A stretch of 27,233 nucleotides of DNA from NCBI GenBank assembly GCA_025997675.1, contig BNUX01000038.1:1-27233 (forward strand), in the 5' to 3' direction. The notes under the pieces were generated by a model. It saw nothing but the letters and a program-made list of their open reading frames with translations, was not told where the DNA came from and made no database searches. The stretch comes from Spirochaetia bacterium (GTDB lineage Bacteria; Spirochaetota; Spirochaetia; Treponematales; Breznakiellaceae). The position numbers and the translations under genes were made by a program. Each line of letters begins with the position of its first letter. Within the stretch, counting starts at the first letter, position 1. This document shows, piece by piece, positions 16,199 to 25,224 of this stretch.

Positions 16199-17299
16199 CT
16201 ATAACTTTTCCAGCTCTTCCCGGAAGGCCCCATCCGCCTCCGCCGCAGTGATGGTCCGTATCACCTCGCCGTGCCGGAACAACAGCACCTTGTTCCCCGA
16301 CCCGGTGATCCCCAGGTCCGCGTGTTTGGCTTCCCCCGGCCCATTCACCACGCACCCCATGATCGCAATGGTGACATCCTTATCCAGGGCATACAAGGTA
16401 TCCTGCCAGCGGCTTGTAAAACCGTGGGTGTCAAAGCCGTTCCTTCCGCAGCGCGGGCAGGAAACAATGGTGACCCCGCCCTTCCCCACCCCTTGCCGCT
16501 TCTTAGCCCGTTCCGAAGTTTCCGCCGCCGTGTTCAGTATCTCCCTGCCGGCGATCACCTCATTCTCCATGGTATCCGAAAGGGAGACCCGGATGGTATC
16601 CCCTATCCCCTCCCCCAGCAGGGCAAGGAGCGCCGCCGTATTCCGCACCACCCCGGCAATCAGCGGCCCCGCCTCGGTAACCCCGATGTGGAGGGGCGAG
16701 TCGGTCCGCTCCGCAAGGAGCCGGTTCGCCCGGATAGTATCCGCCACCGAGGAGGCTTTCATGGATACCAGGCAGTCGGTAAAATCAAAGTCCCTGAATA
16801 TAGCCAGTTCCCGTTCCGCCGCCAGAACCAAGGCTTCCGCCCTAGTCAGTTCCCCCGCGTCAATGCGGGCGGCAAGGTCCCGGGGCAGGCTCCCGGCATT
16901 GACCCCAATCCTGATGGGTATCCCCTTGGCGGCGGAAGCGGACAGGACCTTCTCCACCCGATCCCGCCCGCCGATATTGCCGGGGTTAATGCGTATCTTT
17001 GCTATGGGGTAATCAAGACAACGGAGGGCTATTTTGTAATCAAAGTGAATGTCCGCCACCAGGGGCATGGAAACCATGGCGGCAAGAGCGCCGAGAACAT
17101 CGGCGGCCGCCAGGTCCGGAACGGCAAAACGGAGCAGCCCGCAGCCCATGGCCTGCAAGCGCCCTATCCGTTCCGCGCACCCCTCAAGATCGGCTGCACA
17201 GAGGCGATCCTTCCACATGGTCTGGATAACCACGGGATGGCTCCCCCCCACAAAGACAGGCCTGACATGGTCAAACCCGCCAATCCTGACGACCTTCAC
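16199..17299 (-). CDS. ispG: 4-hydroxy-3-methylbut-2-en-1-yl diphosphate synthase
   Basis: 366 residues. IspG (GcpE) reduces methylerythritol cyclodiphosphate to HMBPP, the penultimate step of the MEP isoprenoid pathway, using a [4Fe-4S] cluster. The N-terminal TIM-barrel part is recognisable (GGSHPVVIQTM at 18-28, PLVADIHFDYKIAL, KIRINPGNIG). The C-terminal cluster domain carries three Cys ligands: C281 and C284 in SCPRCGR and C316 in GCVVNGPGE. The length fits the short bacterial type without the plant-type insert. The start is GTG, 13 bp after the V-ATPase K gene and on the same strand, so it is probably the last gene of that operon; the ribosome site is weak. Confidence 0.95.
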   Translation of the reverse strand: MKVVRIGGFDHVRPVFVGGSHPVVIQTMWKDRLCAADLEGCAERIGRLQAMGCGLLRFAVPDLAAADVLGALAAMVSMPLVADIHFDYKIALRCLDYPIAKIRINPGNIGGRDRVEKVLSASAAKGIPIRIGVNAGSLPRDLAARIDAGELTRAEALVLAAERELAIFRDFDFTDCLVSMKASSVADTIRANRLLAERTDSPLHIGVTEAGPLIAGVVRNTAALLALLGEGIGDTIRVSLSDTMENEVIAGREILNTAAETSERAKKRQGVGKGGVTIVSCPRCGRNGFDTHGFTSRWQDTLYALDKDVTIAIMGCVVNGPGEAKHADLGITGSGNKVLLFRHGEVIRTITAAEADGAFREELEKL

Positions 17300-17312
17300 C
17301 GTAACGGAGTGT

Positions 17313-17753
17313 TTAGGCGGCGCTTGCTATCAGGATAGCGAACACCATCACGAACAGGGCGACGGTTTCGCAGAGACCTACAACCAGCATGTAATTACCA
17401 AAGCCCTGGCCGGTTTCACCGAAGGCGTCGCAGGCGGCGGCGGAACATTTGCCCTGGGCAATCGCGGAACCGCCAATCGCTATCCCGGCGAACACGCCGA
17501 TACCCAAAATCAGCCAGCCCTCAAGGCCGGTTGCGCCCCTAAGGACGTTCATCAGAATAAACCCGTAAATAGTCTGGGTCAGGGGGGCGCCCGCAAAGGC
17601 CACCAGGGTCATAGGAGCGGGCTTGTTCTGCACAAAGCACTTCTTCCATGCTCCAATGGCCGCCAGCCCCGCAATACCGGCCCCAAAGACGGACCCCAGG
17701 GCAGCGAACCCCAAACACGCGCTAATTCCAACCAACGTAAACGTACCAATCAT
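17313..17753 (-). CDS. atpK: V-type ATPase subunit K (c-ring proteolipid)
   Basis: 146 residues, four transmembrane helices forming two hairpins. It makes the membrane rotor ring that binds and carries the coupling ion. The conserved carboxylate is E129 in helix 4 (VVGLCETVAL). T59 and Q60 (APLTQTIYG), Q100 (SAIAQGK) and E129 line up with T64, Q65, Q110 and E139, the Na+-site side chains of Enterococcus hirae NtpK; the alignment is by eye. AAGGAG lies six bases before the ATG. Unlike plain F-type c subunits, only one of the two hairpins bears the Glu. Confidence 0.95.
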   Translation of the reverse strand: MIGTFTLVGISACLGFAALGSVFGAGIAGLAAIGAWKKCFVQNKPAPMTLVAFAGAPLTQTIYGFILMNVLRGATGLEGWLILGIGVFAGIAIGGSAIAQGKCSAAACDAFGETGQGFGNYMLVVGLCETVALFVMVFAILIASAA

Positions 17754-17771
17754 AAAAGGCTCCTTAATATA

Positions 17772-19724
17772 TTATTTCTTGTCTTGTTCTTTTGCTTTAC
17801 GCGCAAAGGGCGCATATGAATAACCGGACCATTCCAATCCCAGGTGGCCGGCGTATTCCAATAAGTTAAGGCGGACTCCATGAACCACCACCGAAAGTAC
17901 GTTCATCATCATGTTGAGTCCGTGGCCGAAGATCAGGATCAGGACCCCCGCGGTAAAGCGCAGGGCCAATCCCGGTATTCCCAGGCCCATGTTGTTAAAG
18001 CTTTCCGCGATGGCCGCCCCGGCAAGCCCCACCGCAAAGAGCCGGATATAACTGATGATATCCGCAAAGCTCGAAACGGCGCTCAGGAAGGTGGACAGGA
18101 AGTCGGCGAGCCCCTTACCGATGTTGGCAAAGAAATTGCCCCCCGTCTGCTTGACAAAGATAAAGTAGAGCCCCAGCCCGCCGCCGATGAGGGGCACGAC
18201 AAATGGGGGCAGGGGAACAACCTTCCCGATAAAGGGGAGGGTAACCGCTTCCCCCAGGAGCATGAAGAGCACCAGGAAGTAGAGCCCCGCCATCATGCAG
18301 AGCCAGCCGAACTGGGCCACAGCAACAAGGGACGGCAGGGCCTTCCTGATGTTCTTAATATGGGCATAGGCAAGGTGGACAATCCCTATGGAGAAACAGA
18401 GGAACTGCACGTTGGCCTGCACCTGCTTGGCACTATTCAGGGCCGAGTCAAAGGGCGGGATGACCAGCGCCCGGAGGAAGTGCGGCAGCTTATCCTGGGG
18501 CATGGCGAACCAGGCCCCGTTGATTGTGCCCCAGGCGATGGTACAGCCGGAGAGCAGGGTTAAAAGCCAAACCGCATCGGGCACCTTGCCGCTTTTCTTC
18601 TTATTGCTAATCCCCAGGATAATCGCGATGACAAATAGCAGGGACCCATAGGCGGCGTCCCCGAATATCATGGCGAAGAACAGGGCAAAGAAGAGCAGGT
18701 AGGAAAAGCTGATATCGTATTCACGGTAGCCCGGCAGGGTCCCCAGGAAATCGAACAGGGGCTTGATGATCCGGGCAAAGGGGTTGTTCTTTAACAGGGT
18801 CGGGGGATTATCGGTGTCCTCCGGCTCGTCAATCATCAGAGCCCAGCCGTTTTCCACGGCCCCCCGCTTAACCACCCCCGCAAGGTCCGCAGGAACAAAG
18901 CCGGTAAGATAGGTGACGGCCAATGCGCCCGGTACTTCTTCATCATCTATGCTCTGCATATTAACCCGGGCGCTCTCGAATTCAATCGCCTCAAGGGTTT
19001 CCGTCTGCTTCTTCTTAATGGCGCCGGTCTCGGCAACCAGCGCGGTAAGCTGCTTTTCAATATTCCCCAGGGTCCACTGCTTTTCCTTAATCCCCCGCTT
19101 GATATCCGTGACGGACCTGGCAGGCAGGGCAAAGGGGATTTCACCGGGGAGAGCCCCGCCAAAGGCAAGGCAGTACACCAGGGTTTTCCCCTTGGACAGG
19201 ACCAATACCGGGGAGGATTCCCCTAAACTTTCGTAGCTTTTCCGGGTAAGTTCGTAGGGGATAAGGGTCACCCCCGCCTCTTTCAGGGCTTCAAAATCTG
19301 CGGGGCTAAAGTCCCCCCATTTTTCAACACGGTTCAGTTCCTTTATATCCTGGGCAAGCTGTTCCTGGATACTTTTCCGGTCATCCACCAGGGCCAGCGC
19401 CCGATCCGCCGGGTCCTGGGGGAAACCATCGGTCACCACCGCCTCGGCGTTATAGGAATCATCCCCATCGGCTATGTCGGTTTTGCGCCGCTTATGTGTT
19501 GCGGATGCTGGGGCAACAGGGGCGGCGGCTATCGCTTCATAGTTCCGCAAAATGCCCAGAGCGGCCTCGATACGGCCTTTCTGTTCCAGCAGTTTGGAGA
19601 GGGTTTCCGAAACGCCGTTATGGCTTTCCAGGTGCAGCACCCCCAGTTCCCGGAGCCTTTCCAGGGACGCTTCCCGGTACTTTTCCATAACCACCAGGGA
19701 AACTTTTTTCATCGGTACAATCAT
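17772..19724 (-). CDS. atpI: V-type ATPase subunit I (a-subunit-like stator)
   Basis: 650 residues. The N-terminal cytoplasmic half (about 1-330) is helical and coiled, forming the peripheral-stalk anchor; the C-terminal half has about seven to eight membrane helices. The essential Arg facing the rotor ring is R561 in ISYIRLFAVGLAG. The start ATG overlaps the subunit D stop (ATGA); a second in-frame ATG four codons on (PMKKVSLVV) is an alternative. The K gene follows 18 bp downstream. Together I and K form the ion channel of the V0 sector. Confidence 0.95.
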   Translation of the reverse strand: MIVPMKKVSLVVMEKYREASLERLRELGVLHLESHNGVSETLSKLLEQKGRIEAALGILRNYEAIAAAPVAPASATHKRRKTDIADGDDSYNAEAVVTDGFPQDPADRALALVDDRKSIQEQLAQDIKELNRVEKWGDFSPADFEALKEAGVTLIPYELTRKSYESLGESSPVLVLSKGKTLVYCLAFGGALPGEIPFALPARSVTDIKRGIKEKQWTLGNIEKQLTALVAETGAIKKKQTETLEAIEFESARVNMQSIDDEEVPGALAVTYLTGFVPADLAGVVKRGAVENGWALMIDEPEDTDNPPTLLKNNPFARIIKPLFDFLGTLPGYREYDISFSYLLFFALFFAMIFGDAAYGSLLFVIAIILGISNKKKSGKVPDAVWLLTLLSGCTIAWGTINGAWFAMPQDKLPHFLRALVIPPFDSALNSAKQVQANVQFLCFSIGIVHLAYAHIKNIRKALPSLVAVAQFGWLCMMAGLYFLVLFMLLGEAVTLPFIGKVVPLPPFVVPLIGGGLGLYFIFVKQTGGNFFANIGKGLADFLSTFLSAVSSFADIISYIRLFAVGLAGAAIAESFNNMGLGIPGLALRFTAGVLILIFGHGLNMMMNVLSVVVHGVRLNLLEYAGHLGLEWSGYSYAPFARKAKEQDKK

Positions 19725-20323
19725 GTGGCGGCCCTCTCCATTCCCCGTTTGGCTATCTTGCCCCGGACCACTGCGGCGGTCTGCTGGTCCCCAAGGTACA
19801 CCCCGATCTTCTTAATGTTGCCCTTGGTCTCGGGTATCTTTATCTTTTCAAACAGGTTCACCCGCTGGGTGGTAACCCTCAATTCGTGATCCAGGAGCTT
19901 ACGCTGTTCCTCCAGCACCAGGGCTTCCAAATCCAGAAGTATCACCTGCTTCATCTTCTCCGCCGCCAGGTCAAGCCACAGGGGCTTCCGGACCAGATCG
20001 TAGGGGGCGAGTACAAAGTCCGCGCCCTCGAAAATGGGTATGTTCACCCCGGCGATGTTTCCCTGGGAGGTCCTGATACTGGTAACCTTCAAAATATCCG
20101 TGGTAAAGACGCCGGTTTCGCTAAAGACGCCGACCCAGGTCTTGAAGGTCTCGTCCAGGCTATTCTTCTGCTCCATCAGCTCCTTGATCCGGAGTTCGGT
20201 GGTACGGATTTCCATTTGAAGCTGCTGCTTCTTCAGCATCAGGGTCGGCAAATACCGCTTGTACATCTTCAGGGAGTCTTTCTGCTTTTTAAGCTCATTC
20301 TTGGTAAGCTTGATCTTTGCCAT
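19721..20323 (-). CDS. atpD: V-type ATPase subunit D (central shaft)
   Basis: 200 residues of long alpha helix, the usual size for V-type D. The N-terminal signature KIKLTKNELKKQKDSLKMYK is typical, and a C-terminal helix returns (RVNLFEKIKIPETKGNIKKI). It forms the rotor axle inside the A3B3 hexamer. It sits 9 bp after subunit B and overlaps subunit I by four bases. Confidence 0.95.
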   Translation of the reverse strand: MAKIKLTKNELKKQKDSLKMYKRYLPTLMLKKQQLQMEIRTTELRIKELMEQKNSLDETFKTWVGVFSETGVFTTDILKVTSIRTSQGNIAGVNIPIFEGADFVLAPYDLVRKPLWLDLAAEKMKQVILLDLEALVLEEQRKLLDHELRVTTQRVNLFEKIKIPETKGNIKKIGVYLGDQQTAAVVRGKIAKRGMERAAT

Positions 20324-20332
20324 GACGCCCGC

Positions 20333-21631
20333 TTAGTCCTTCTTAGGCCAGAACTTGGTGATAAGCTCCGTCCGCAGTCCCGTTTCTTCGGGGCTGAAAC
20401 AATCCGCCAGGATTTCCCAGCCCAGGTCCAGGGCCCCTTCCAGGGGGATATTGACCGTAAGGTCCATCATCTTCTTCTCGAACAGTTCCCCGTACTTGAG
20501 GAGCTTGTCGTCCCAAGCCGTCATGATGAATCCCATGGCCTTCTTTTCCAGGGTATCCTTGAAATTGGAATAGAGCTTGATCATGCCGTCCATCAGGGCC
20601 CGGTGGTCCGGCCTGGTCTTGCCGTTAACCTGCTGTTTGAGCCGGGAAAGGGAGCCGAAGGGTTCGATACGGCCGTTCTTGAGGTAGTACTGGCCTTCGG
20701 TGATGTACCCCGTGTTGTCCGGCACCGGGTGGGTAACGTCGTCGCCGGGCATGGTGGTGACCCCCAGGATGGTGATGGAACCGGCGTCCGAAAAGTCAAC
20801 CGCCTTTTCGTAGCGGCTGGCAAGCTGGCTGTATAAGTCGCCGGGGTAACCGCGGTTGGACGGGACCTGCTCCTGGATGATGGAGATTTCCTTCATGGCG
20901 TCCGCGAAGTTGGTCATGTCCGTGAGGAGGACCAGCACGTCCTTGCCCTGGAGGGCGAACTGTTCCGCCACGGCCAGGGACATATCGGGGATCATCAGGC
21001 ACTCTACCGTGGGGTCAGAGGCGGTGTGGACAAACATCACCGTGCGGGAAATGGCGCCCCCCTCTTCCAGGGTGTCCTTGAAGAAGAGGTAGTCGTCGTA
21101 TTTCAGGCCCATGCCCCCCAGGATGATGACGTCAACCTCGGCTTGCATGGCAATCCGCGCCAGGAGGTCGTTGTAGGGTTCGCCGGAGACCGAGAAGATG
21201 GGCAGCTTCTGGGAGACCACCAGGGTGTTGAAGAGGTCGATCATGGGGATGCCGGTACGGATCATGTTCCGGGGGATGATACGGTTGGCGGGGTTAACCG
21301 ATGGCCCGCCTATGGGGATAGGGTTATCGTGGAGGGCGGGGCCGTTGTCACGGGGGTTCCCGGAGCCGTTGAAGACCCGGCCCATGAGGTTTTCCGAAAA
21401 GGATACCTGCATCTGCCGGCCCAGGAAGCGGACCGTGTCGCCGGTGGAAATACCCCGGCCCCCGGCGAATACCTGGAGGGAAACCAGGTCCCCGTTCAGG
21501 CGGTTGACTTCGGCAAGGGAAGTGCCGAATACGGTGTCCACCTCGGCAAGGTCCCCATAACGGATACCCTCGGCCTTCACCGTGATAACGCTTCCGGTAA
21601 TGGATTCTATCTTACTATATACCTTGTTCAT
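20333..21631 (-). CDS. atpB: V-type ATPase subunit B (non-catalytic)
   Basis: 432 residues. An N-terminal beta barrel is followed by a RecA-like nucleotide-binding domain. The B-type degenerate P-loop region reads [19 protein letters not shown] rather than a Walker A, as expected for the non-catalytic subunit. [20 protein letters not shown] and the [19 protein letters not shown] region are conserved in V-type B. It alternates with A in the V1 hexamer. It follows subunit A by 9 bp. Confidence 0.96.
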   Translation of the reverse strand: MNKVYSKIESITGSVITVKAEGIRYGDLAEVDTVFGTSLAEVNRLNGDLVSLQVFAGGRGISTGDTVRFLGRQMQVSFSENLMGRVFNGSGNPRDNGPALHDNPIPIGGPSVNPANRIIPRNMIRTGIPMIDLFNTLVVSQKLPIFSVSGEPYNDLLARIAMQAEVDVIILGGMGLKYDDYLFFKDTLEEGGAISRTVMFVHTASDPTVECLMIPDMSLAVAEQFALQGKDVLVLLTDMTNFADAMKEISIIQEQVPSNRGYPGDLYSQLASRYEKAVDFSDAGSITILGVTTMPGDDVTHPVPDNTGYITEGQYYLKNGRIEPFGSLSRLKQQVNGKTRPDHRALMDGMIKLYSNFKDTLEKKAMGFIMTAWDDKLLKYGELFEKKMMDLTVNIPLEGALDLGWEILADCFSPEETGLRTELITKFWPKKD

Positions 21632-21640
21632 GGCTCCGTC

Positions 21641-23404
21641 CTATTCCGCTAGTATTTTGTCGGCCGCTTTATCCAGGCCCTTGGATTGCTCGGCTAAGGT
21701 GGTTTCAATGTCCTTTTCAAAGCCCTTGAACCGCTCACTCTGCCATTCCGATCCATTGTAATCCAGGAACTTCTGCCTGAGCCGGTTGAACCAGCTCCGG
21801 GCTTCGTTCTTATCCGGGAACGCAAACCGGGTCGCCATTATCTTCAAAAGCAGGTCAAAGCTGTATTTCTGCCGCTCCGGGCTGACCGATGCGTCCACCG
21901 CATCAAAGGAGTTCTGTTGGAAGTACACCGAATCGATGAGTTCCCCCTTGAGATAGATGACATAGTCCTCCGTGCTGGTCCCTTCCTCGCCGACGACCTT
22001 CATCATCTGCTCAACCTCGCTGCCCCGGCGCATAAAGCCGTGGGCGTACTGCACCTTTTCGGCGCCGATGATGCCCTTGTACTTGGACCAGGAATCCAGG
22101 GGGTGGATGGCGGGGAACTTACGGGCGTCGGAGCGCTCACGGGAAAGGCCGTGGAAAGCGCCGACCACCTTCAACGTGGCCTGGGTAACGGGTTCTTCAA
22201 AGTTACCCCCCGCAGGGCTGACCGTACCGCCGATGGTGACGGACCCGATGGTCCCATCCCGGAGCCGCACCGTACCGGCCCGCTCATAGAAGCTGGCGAT
22301 GGTGGATTCCAGGTAGGCGGGGAAGGCTTCTTCGCCGGGAATTTCCTCCAGGCGGCCGGACATTTCGCGCATGGCCTGAGCCCAACGGCTGGTGGAGTCC
22401 GCCAGGAGGAGGACGTTCAGCCCCATCTGCCGGTAGTATTCAGCCAGGGTCACCGCGGTGTACACCGAGGCTTCACGGGCGGCAACCGGCATGGAGGAGG
22501 TGTTGCAAATGATAATGGTCCGCTCCATGAGGGAGAGGCCTGTTTTGGGGTCCTTTAACTCGGGGAACTCCTTCAAGGTTTCCACGACTTCACCGGCCCG
22601 CTCACCGCAGGCGGCGAGGATAACGATGTCCACATCGGCGTGCTGGCTAGTAATCTGCTGGAGGACGGTCTTCCCCGCGCCGAAGGGTCCGGGGATACAG
22701 TAGGTGCCGCCCCGGGCCACCGGGAAGAAGGTGTCGATAAGCCGGACCCGGGTAACCATAGGTTCCGTGGGTTTATAGCGCTCCACAAAGCAGTCGATAG
22801 GCCGCTTTACCGGCCACCGGAAACTGAGGGTCACCTGATGGATGTTGCCCTTTTCGTCCTTGAGCTCGGCGATGGTGTCCTTTAGCTTATAAGAACCGGC
22901 TTCTTTAATAGAAGAAACCGTGTAACTTCCGTAAAGGGTGAAGGGAACCATGATCCGGTGGGTAAAGGCCCCTTCCGGCACCGTGCCCAGGGTATCCGCC
23001 CGCTCCACCGTATCCCCCACCTTGGCCACCGGGGTAAATGCCCAGGCCGCATCGGAGGACAGGGGGTCCAGGTAGACACCCCGTTCCAGGAACTTGCCCG
23101 CCACCTCCGCCAACTGGGGCAGGGGGTTTTGGAGGCCGTCGTAGACCTGGCCCAATAGGCCGGGGCCCACTTCTACCGAAAGCATGTCCCCGGTGTACTC
23201 CACCGTATCACCCACGGTAATGCCCTTGGTGACCTCGAAGACCTGGAGCTGGGAAATGTCACCCCGGATGCGGATGACCTCGCTCTTAAGCTGCTTGTCC
23301 GCAACCTTGACAAAGCCCACTTCGTTCATGGAAACCGCGCCGTCGAAGCGGACGCTTACCATATTGCCGTTAACGGCTGTTACCGTACCTTTTGTTCCAA
23401 TCAT
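21641..23404 (-). CDS. atpA: V-type ATPase subunit A (catalytic)
   Basis: 587 residues, the normal length for bacterial V-type A. Beta barrel at about 1-70, the A-specific insertion domain at about 110-190, and the nucleotide-binding domain with Walker A GPFGAGKT at 239-246 and the LADSTSRWAQAMREMSGRLE signature. It hydrolyses (or makes) ATP in the V1 head. Its ATG overlaps the DUF2764 gene stop by four bases. Confidence 0.97.
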   Translation of the reverse strand: MIGTKGTVTAVNGNMVSVRFDGAVSMNEVGFVKVADKQLKSEVIRIRGDISQLQVFEVTKGITVGDTVEYTGDMLSVEVGPGLLGQVYDGLQNPLPQLAEVAGKFLERGVYLDPLSSDAAWAFTPVAKVGDTVERADTLGTVPEGAFTHRIMVPFTLYGSYTVSSIKEAGSYKLKDTIAELKDEKGNIHQVTLSFRWPVKRPIDCFVERYKPTEPMVTRVRLIDTFFPVARGGTYCIPGPFGAGKTVLQQITSQHADVDIVILAACGERAGEVVETLKEFPELKDPKTGLSLMERTIIICNTSSMPVAAREASVYTAVTLAEYYRQMGLNVLLLADSTSRWAQAMREMSGRLEEIPGEEAFPAYLESTIASFYERAGTVRLRDGTIGSVTIGGTVSPAGGNFEEPVTQATLKVVGAFHGLSRERSDARKFPAIHPLDSWSKYKGIIGAEKVQYAHGFMRRGSEVEQMMKVVGEEGTSTEDYVIYLKGELIDSVYFQQNSFDAVDASVSPERQKYSFDLLLKIMATRFAFPDKNEARSWFNRLRQKFLDYNGSEWQSERFKGFEKDIETTLAEQSKGLDKAADKILAE

Positions 23405-23955
23405 TTAGATTCTCCCAGTATTGCCGCGTAAAGCGCTTTATATTCCTTGAAGCCTTCTTCCGTTTTAAAAGACAGCCGCCGCTCCAGGATGAGCAGCTTG
23501 AGCAGATAGGCAAAGACCGTATTTTCACTGAATAAGGTCAATCCCTGAAGCGCCTCGATGGCATCCCACCGGAACTTGTCCAGGGCGATTTCCGCCTCCA
23601 GGGGCGAATCCATCACCACCGCCGCCTTGGCAGCGGCCGCAGCCTCCGCCGGAAGGTCCGGCGCATCCGGGATAGCCCCTTCCCGTTTCAAAGCCTGGAA
23701 GCGGTTCCGGGCCAGGTTCAGCCGCAGACTGCCTTCCCATTCCCGCCACTTGTCGATGAACTCACTGCCCGAAGCAGGGGCCGGACCGTTTTGGTCCGAC
23801 AGGTGGGGGTCCAGGCTGACCATGTCCAGCAACGCGCTATCACCGGCGGTCAAATACGCTTTGGCAAGGGTCCGGAAATAGGCGGCGGACATGGTTGCCT
23901 GCTGGCCGTACACGAGGTTGGGAAGCTGGGCTACTAAATAATAATACGACCCCAC
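23401..23955 (-). CDS. DUF2764 protein of V-ATPase operons
   Basis: 184 residues, starting MGSYYYLVAQLPNLVYG. This family is found between atpE and atpA in V-ATPase operons of spirochaetes, Chlamydiae and Bacteroidetes. It is all-helical with conserved WREWEGSLRLNLARNR (about 70-85) and a C-terminal ILERRLSFKTEEGFKEYKAL segment. Its operon place and helical content make a role like that of subunit C (the V0-V1 socket) plausible, but this is inference. It starts 3 bp after subunit E and overlaps subunit A by ATGA. Confidence 0.85.
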   Translation of the reverse strand: MGSYYYLVAQLPNLVYGQQATMSAAYFRTLAKAYLTAGDSALLDMVSLDPHLSDQNGPAPASGSEFIDKWREWEGSLRLNLARNRFQALKREGAIPDAPDLPAEAAAAAKAAVVMDSPLEAEIALDKFRWDAIEALQGLTLFSENTVFAYLLKLLILERRLSFKTEEGFKEYKALYAAILGESK

Positions 23956-23958
23956 CGC

Positions 23959-24573
23959 TTAGTTTCCTTTTGCCGCTGCTTTGAGTATCCCCTGTAGCCG
24001 GGGATTAAGGTAGGCCGAGAGCAGGGCGGCCACGGATTCGGCGGAAAAGTCGTAGTAGGCGGCCCCGTCCTTGCCGGCAATGCGGAAGCCTTCCCCCAGG
24101 TTCCGGTCGGACTTGAGTTCCACCCCCTTGCTTATTTCGGCGGCAAGTTCCTGGTTGAAATAGCCCCGGAGCGTGCCCAGCTTATCCTCGCTGAGGATGA
24201 GGTCCACGGAATCGGCGCCCTTGAGAGCCCAGTTCTTTACTAAATCGGGAATAATAGCCTTGAGGGTGTCCTCGCCATAGGAGGTTTCCACCTTGGCGGC
24301 GATAATCTTGCCTAGCAGGACCTCAATTTCGCCCTTAAAGGCAAGGATCAGGTTACGGGAAGCCTGTTCCACCGCAGCGATACCGGCCTTCTCAAAGCGT
24401 TCCGCGTCGGTTTTGGCCTTGGCGATGATATCCTGGGCCTCCCTTTGGGCGGCGTCGGTGATCCGCCTGGCATCGGACTCGGCCTGGGACTTTACCCGGG
24501 ACGCTTCCTCCGATGCGGAGGCAATCCCGTCTTTCTTTATCTTATCAATAAGTTCCTGCAGTTGGATTTCCAT
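23959..24573 (-). CDS. atpE: V-type ATPase subunit E (peripheral stalk)
   Basis: 204 residues. A long N-terminal helix (about 1-85, with repeated Ala/Glu/Lys such as ASEEASRVKSQAESDARRIT) leads to a C-terminal alpha/beta head. This is the peripheral-stalk subunit that holds the A3B3 head against rotation. First gene of the operon, with AGGAG seven bases before the ATG. No partner subunit G/H gene is visible nearby. Confidence 0.93.
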   Translation of the reverse strand: MEIQLQELIDKIKKDGIASASEEASRVKSQAESDARRITDAAQREAQDIIAKAKTDAERFEKAGIAAVEQASRNLILAFKGEIEVLLGKIIAAKVETSYGEDTLKAIIPDLVKNWALKGADSVDLILSEDKLGTLRGYFNQELAAEISKGVELKSDRNLGEGFRIAGKDGAAYYDFSAESVAALLSAYLNPRLQGILKAAAKGN

Positions 24574-24594
24574 AGGCTCCTCGTTTAATTATAG

Positions 24595-24681
24595 TCACTT
24601 GGACAGTTTAACCGCTGGATATGAAAAAAGCAAGCCTATAATACCAAGTTTTTTAACAAGCGCCCGGCTTACCTCATTCAC
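24595..24681 (-). CDS. Possible 28-aa peptide coupled to the protease gene
   Basis: A GTG (24681-24679) overlaps the protease stop as GTGA and opens NEVSRALVKKLGIIGLLFSY.. ending KLSK. It is an amphipathic, partly hydrophobic, basic-ended peptide. The stop/start overlap is the same type used by well-supported gene pairs in this window. There is no independent ribosome site beyond coupling and no family match. The operon promoter candidate for atpE lies inside it. Confidence 0.25.
   Translation of the reverse strand: MNEVSRALVKKLGIIGLLFSYPAVKLSK
24605..24633 (-). promoter_or_regulatory. Candidate promoter for the V-ATPase operon, TTGCTT-17-TAAACT
   Basis: On the minus strand TTGCTT (24628-24633) and TAAACT (24605-24610) are 17 bp apart. 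The start point would be at about 24598, leaving a 24-nt leader with AGGAG before atpE. A TATAAT at 24588-24593 is a competing -10 but lacks a -35 at 17 bp and would place the start inside the Shine-Dalgarno. No terminator was seen between the upstream protease gene and atpE, so read-through is also possible. Confidence 0.4.
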
Positions 24682-25091
24682 AAGAGCAATCCTATCTGAA
24701 CGTCCCCGTGGGTACCCACCACTTCCTGGGTGCAGGGGTTGACCATCAAATCCATCTCCTCCATGGGAACTGCGCCAAATAGGGGAAAGCCCTCGCCGGA
24801 GACCACCACGGCCTGGCAGGTCATCATGCGGTCTTTCCAGTGGACTTCCACCGTTTCGGTTACCGGGCAATTTTCTATGGGACCATTTGCCATGGACATC
24901 TGACGGTTCCGCTCAACCCTGAGCCCCAGCTTTTCCCGGACCTCTTCGGTGATAACCATCCCCGCCGCCCCGGTATCCGCAACCGTCCATACGGTAACCG
25001 AGCGGACTTCCTCCGCCTGCATAAGCCCGCGGTTAACCATAATTACATCCCCGGCGTTCTTGAGCGTTATTTCCGTATACGTTATTCCCAT
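24678..25091 (-). CDS. Retropepsin-like (clan AA) aspartic protease
   Basis: 137 residues from the ATG at 25091, which has AGGAG at the right distance; a longer open frame upstream lacks a ribosome site and runs into the divergent promoter. The catalytic motif is ADTGAAGMVI (Asp-Thr-Gly-Ala, about residue 40) preceded by a hydrophobic strand, and a second half ends FPLFGAVPMEEMDLMV, the layout of single-domain retropepsin-like proteases that act as dimers. Bacterial members of this type are often annotated clan AA aspartic protease; substrates are unknown. It lies upstream of atpE on the same strand and is divergent from two tiny membrane ORFs. Confidence 0.82.
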   Translation of the reverse strand: MGITYTEITLKNAGDVIMVNRGLMQAEEVRSVTVWTVADTGAAGMVITEEVREKLGLRVERNRQMSMANGPIENCPVTETVEVHWKDRMMTCQAVVVSGEGFPLFGAVPMEEMDLMVNPCTQEVVGTHGDVQIGLLL

Positions 25092-25190
25092 CCCGTTATC
25101 TCCTCCCTCTACTCTACCACACCCCTGCCAAAACCGCAACACGCACGGCCTTTTCACAAAACGGCGCTGCTTCCCCCTTAGGGGGGCAGA

Positions 25191-25219
25191 TTGACCGCCC
25201 GCATAAGCGGGGGTATACT
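25191..25219 (+). promoter_or_regulatory. Strong promoter TTGACC-17-TATACT with inverted repeat in the spacer; predicted leaderless
   Basis: TTGACC (25191-25196), 17 bp, TATACT (25214-25219). The start point would fall at about 25226, on the ATG at 25225; no Shine-Dalgarno precedes it. The spacer holds a perfect inverted repeat CCCGC-ATAA-GCGGG (25198-25211), a plausible operator. Just upstream, 25167-25189 forms another hairpin-like palindrome (CTGC..CCCCC-TTA-GGGGG..GCAG). Confidence 0.65.
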
Positions 25220-25224
25220 TTAGT

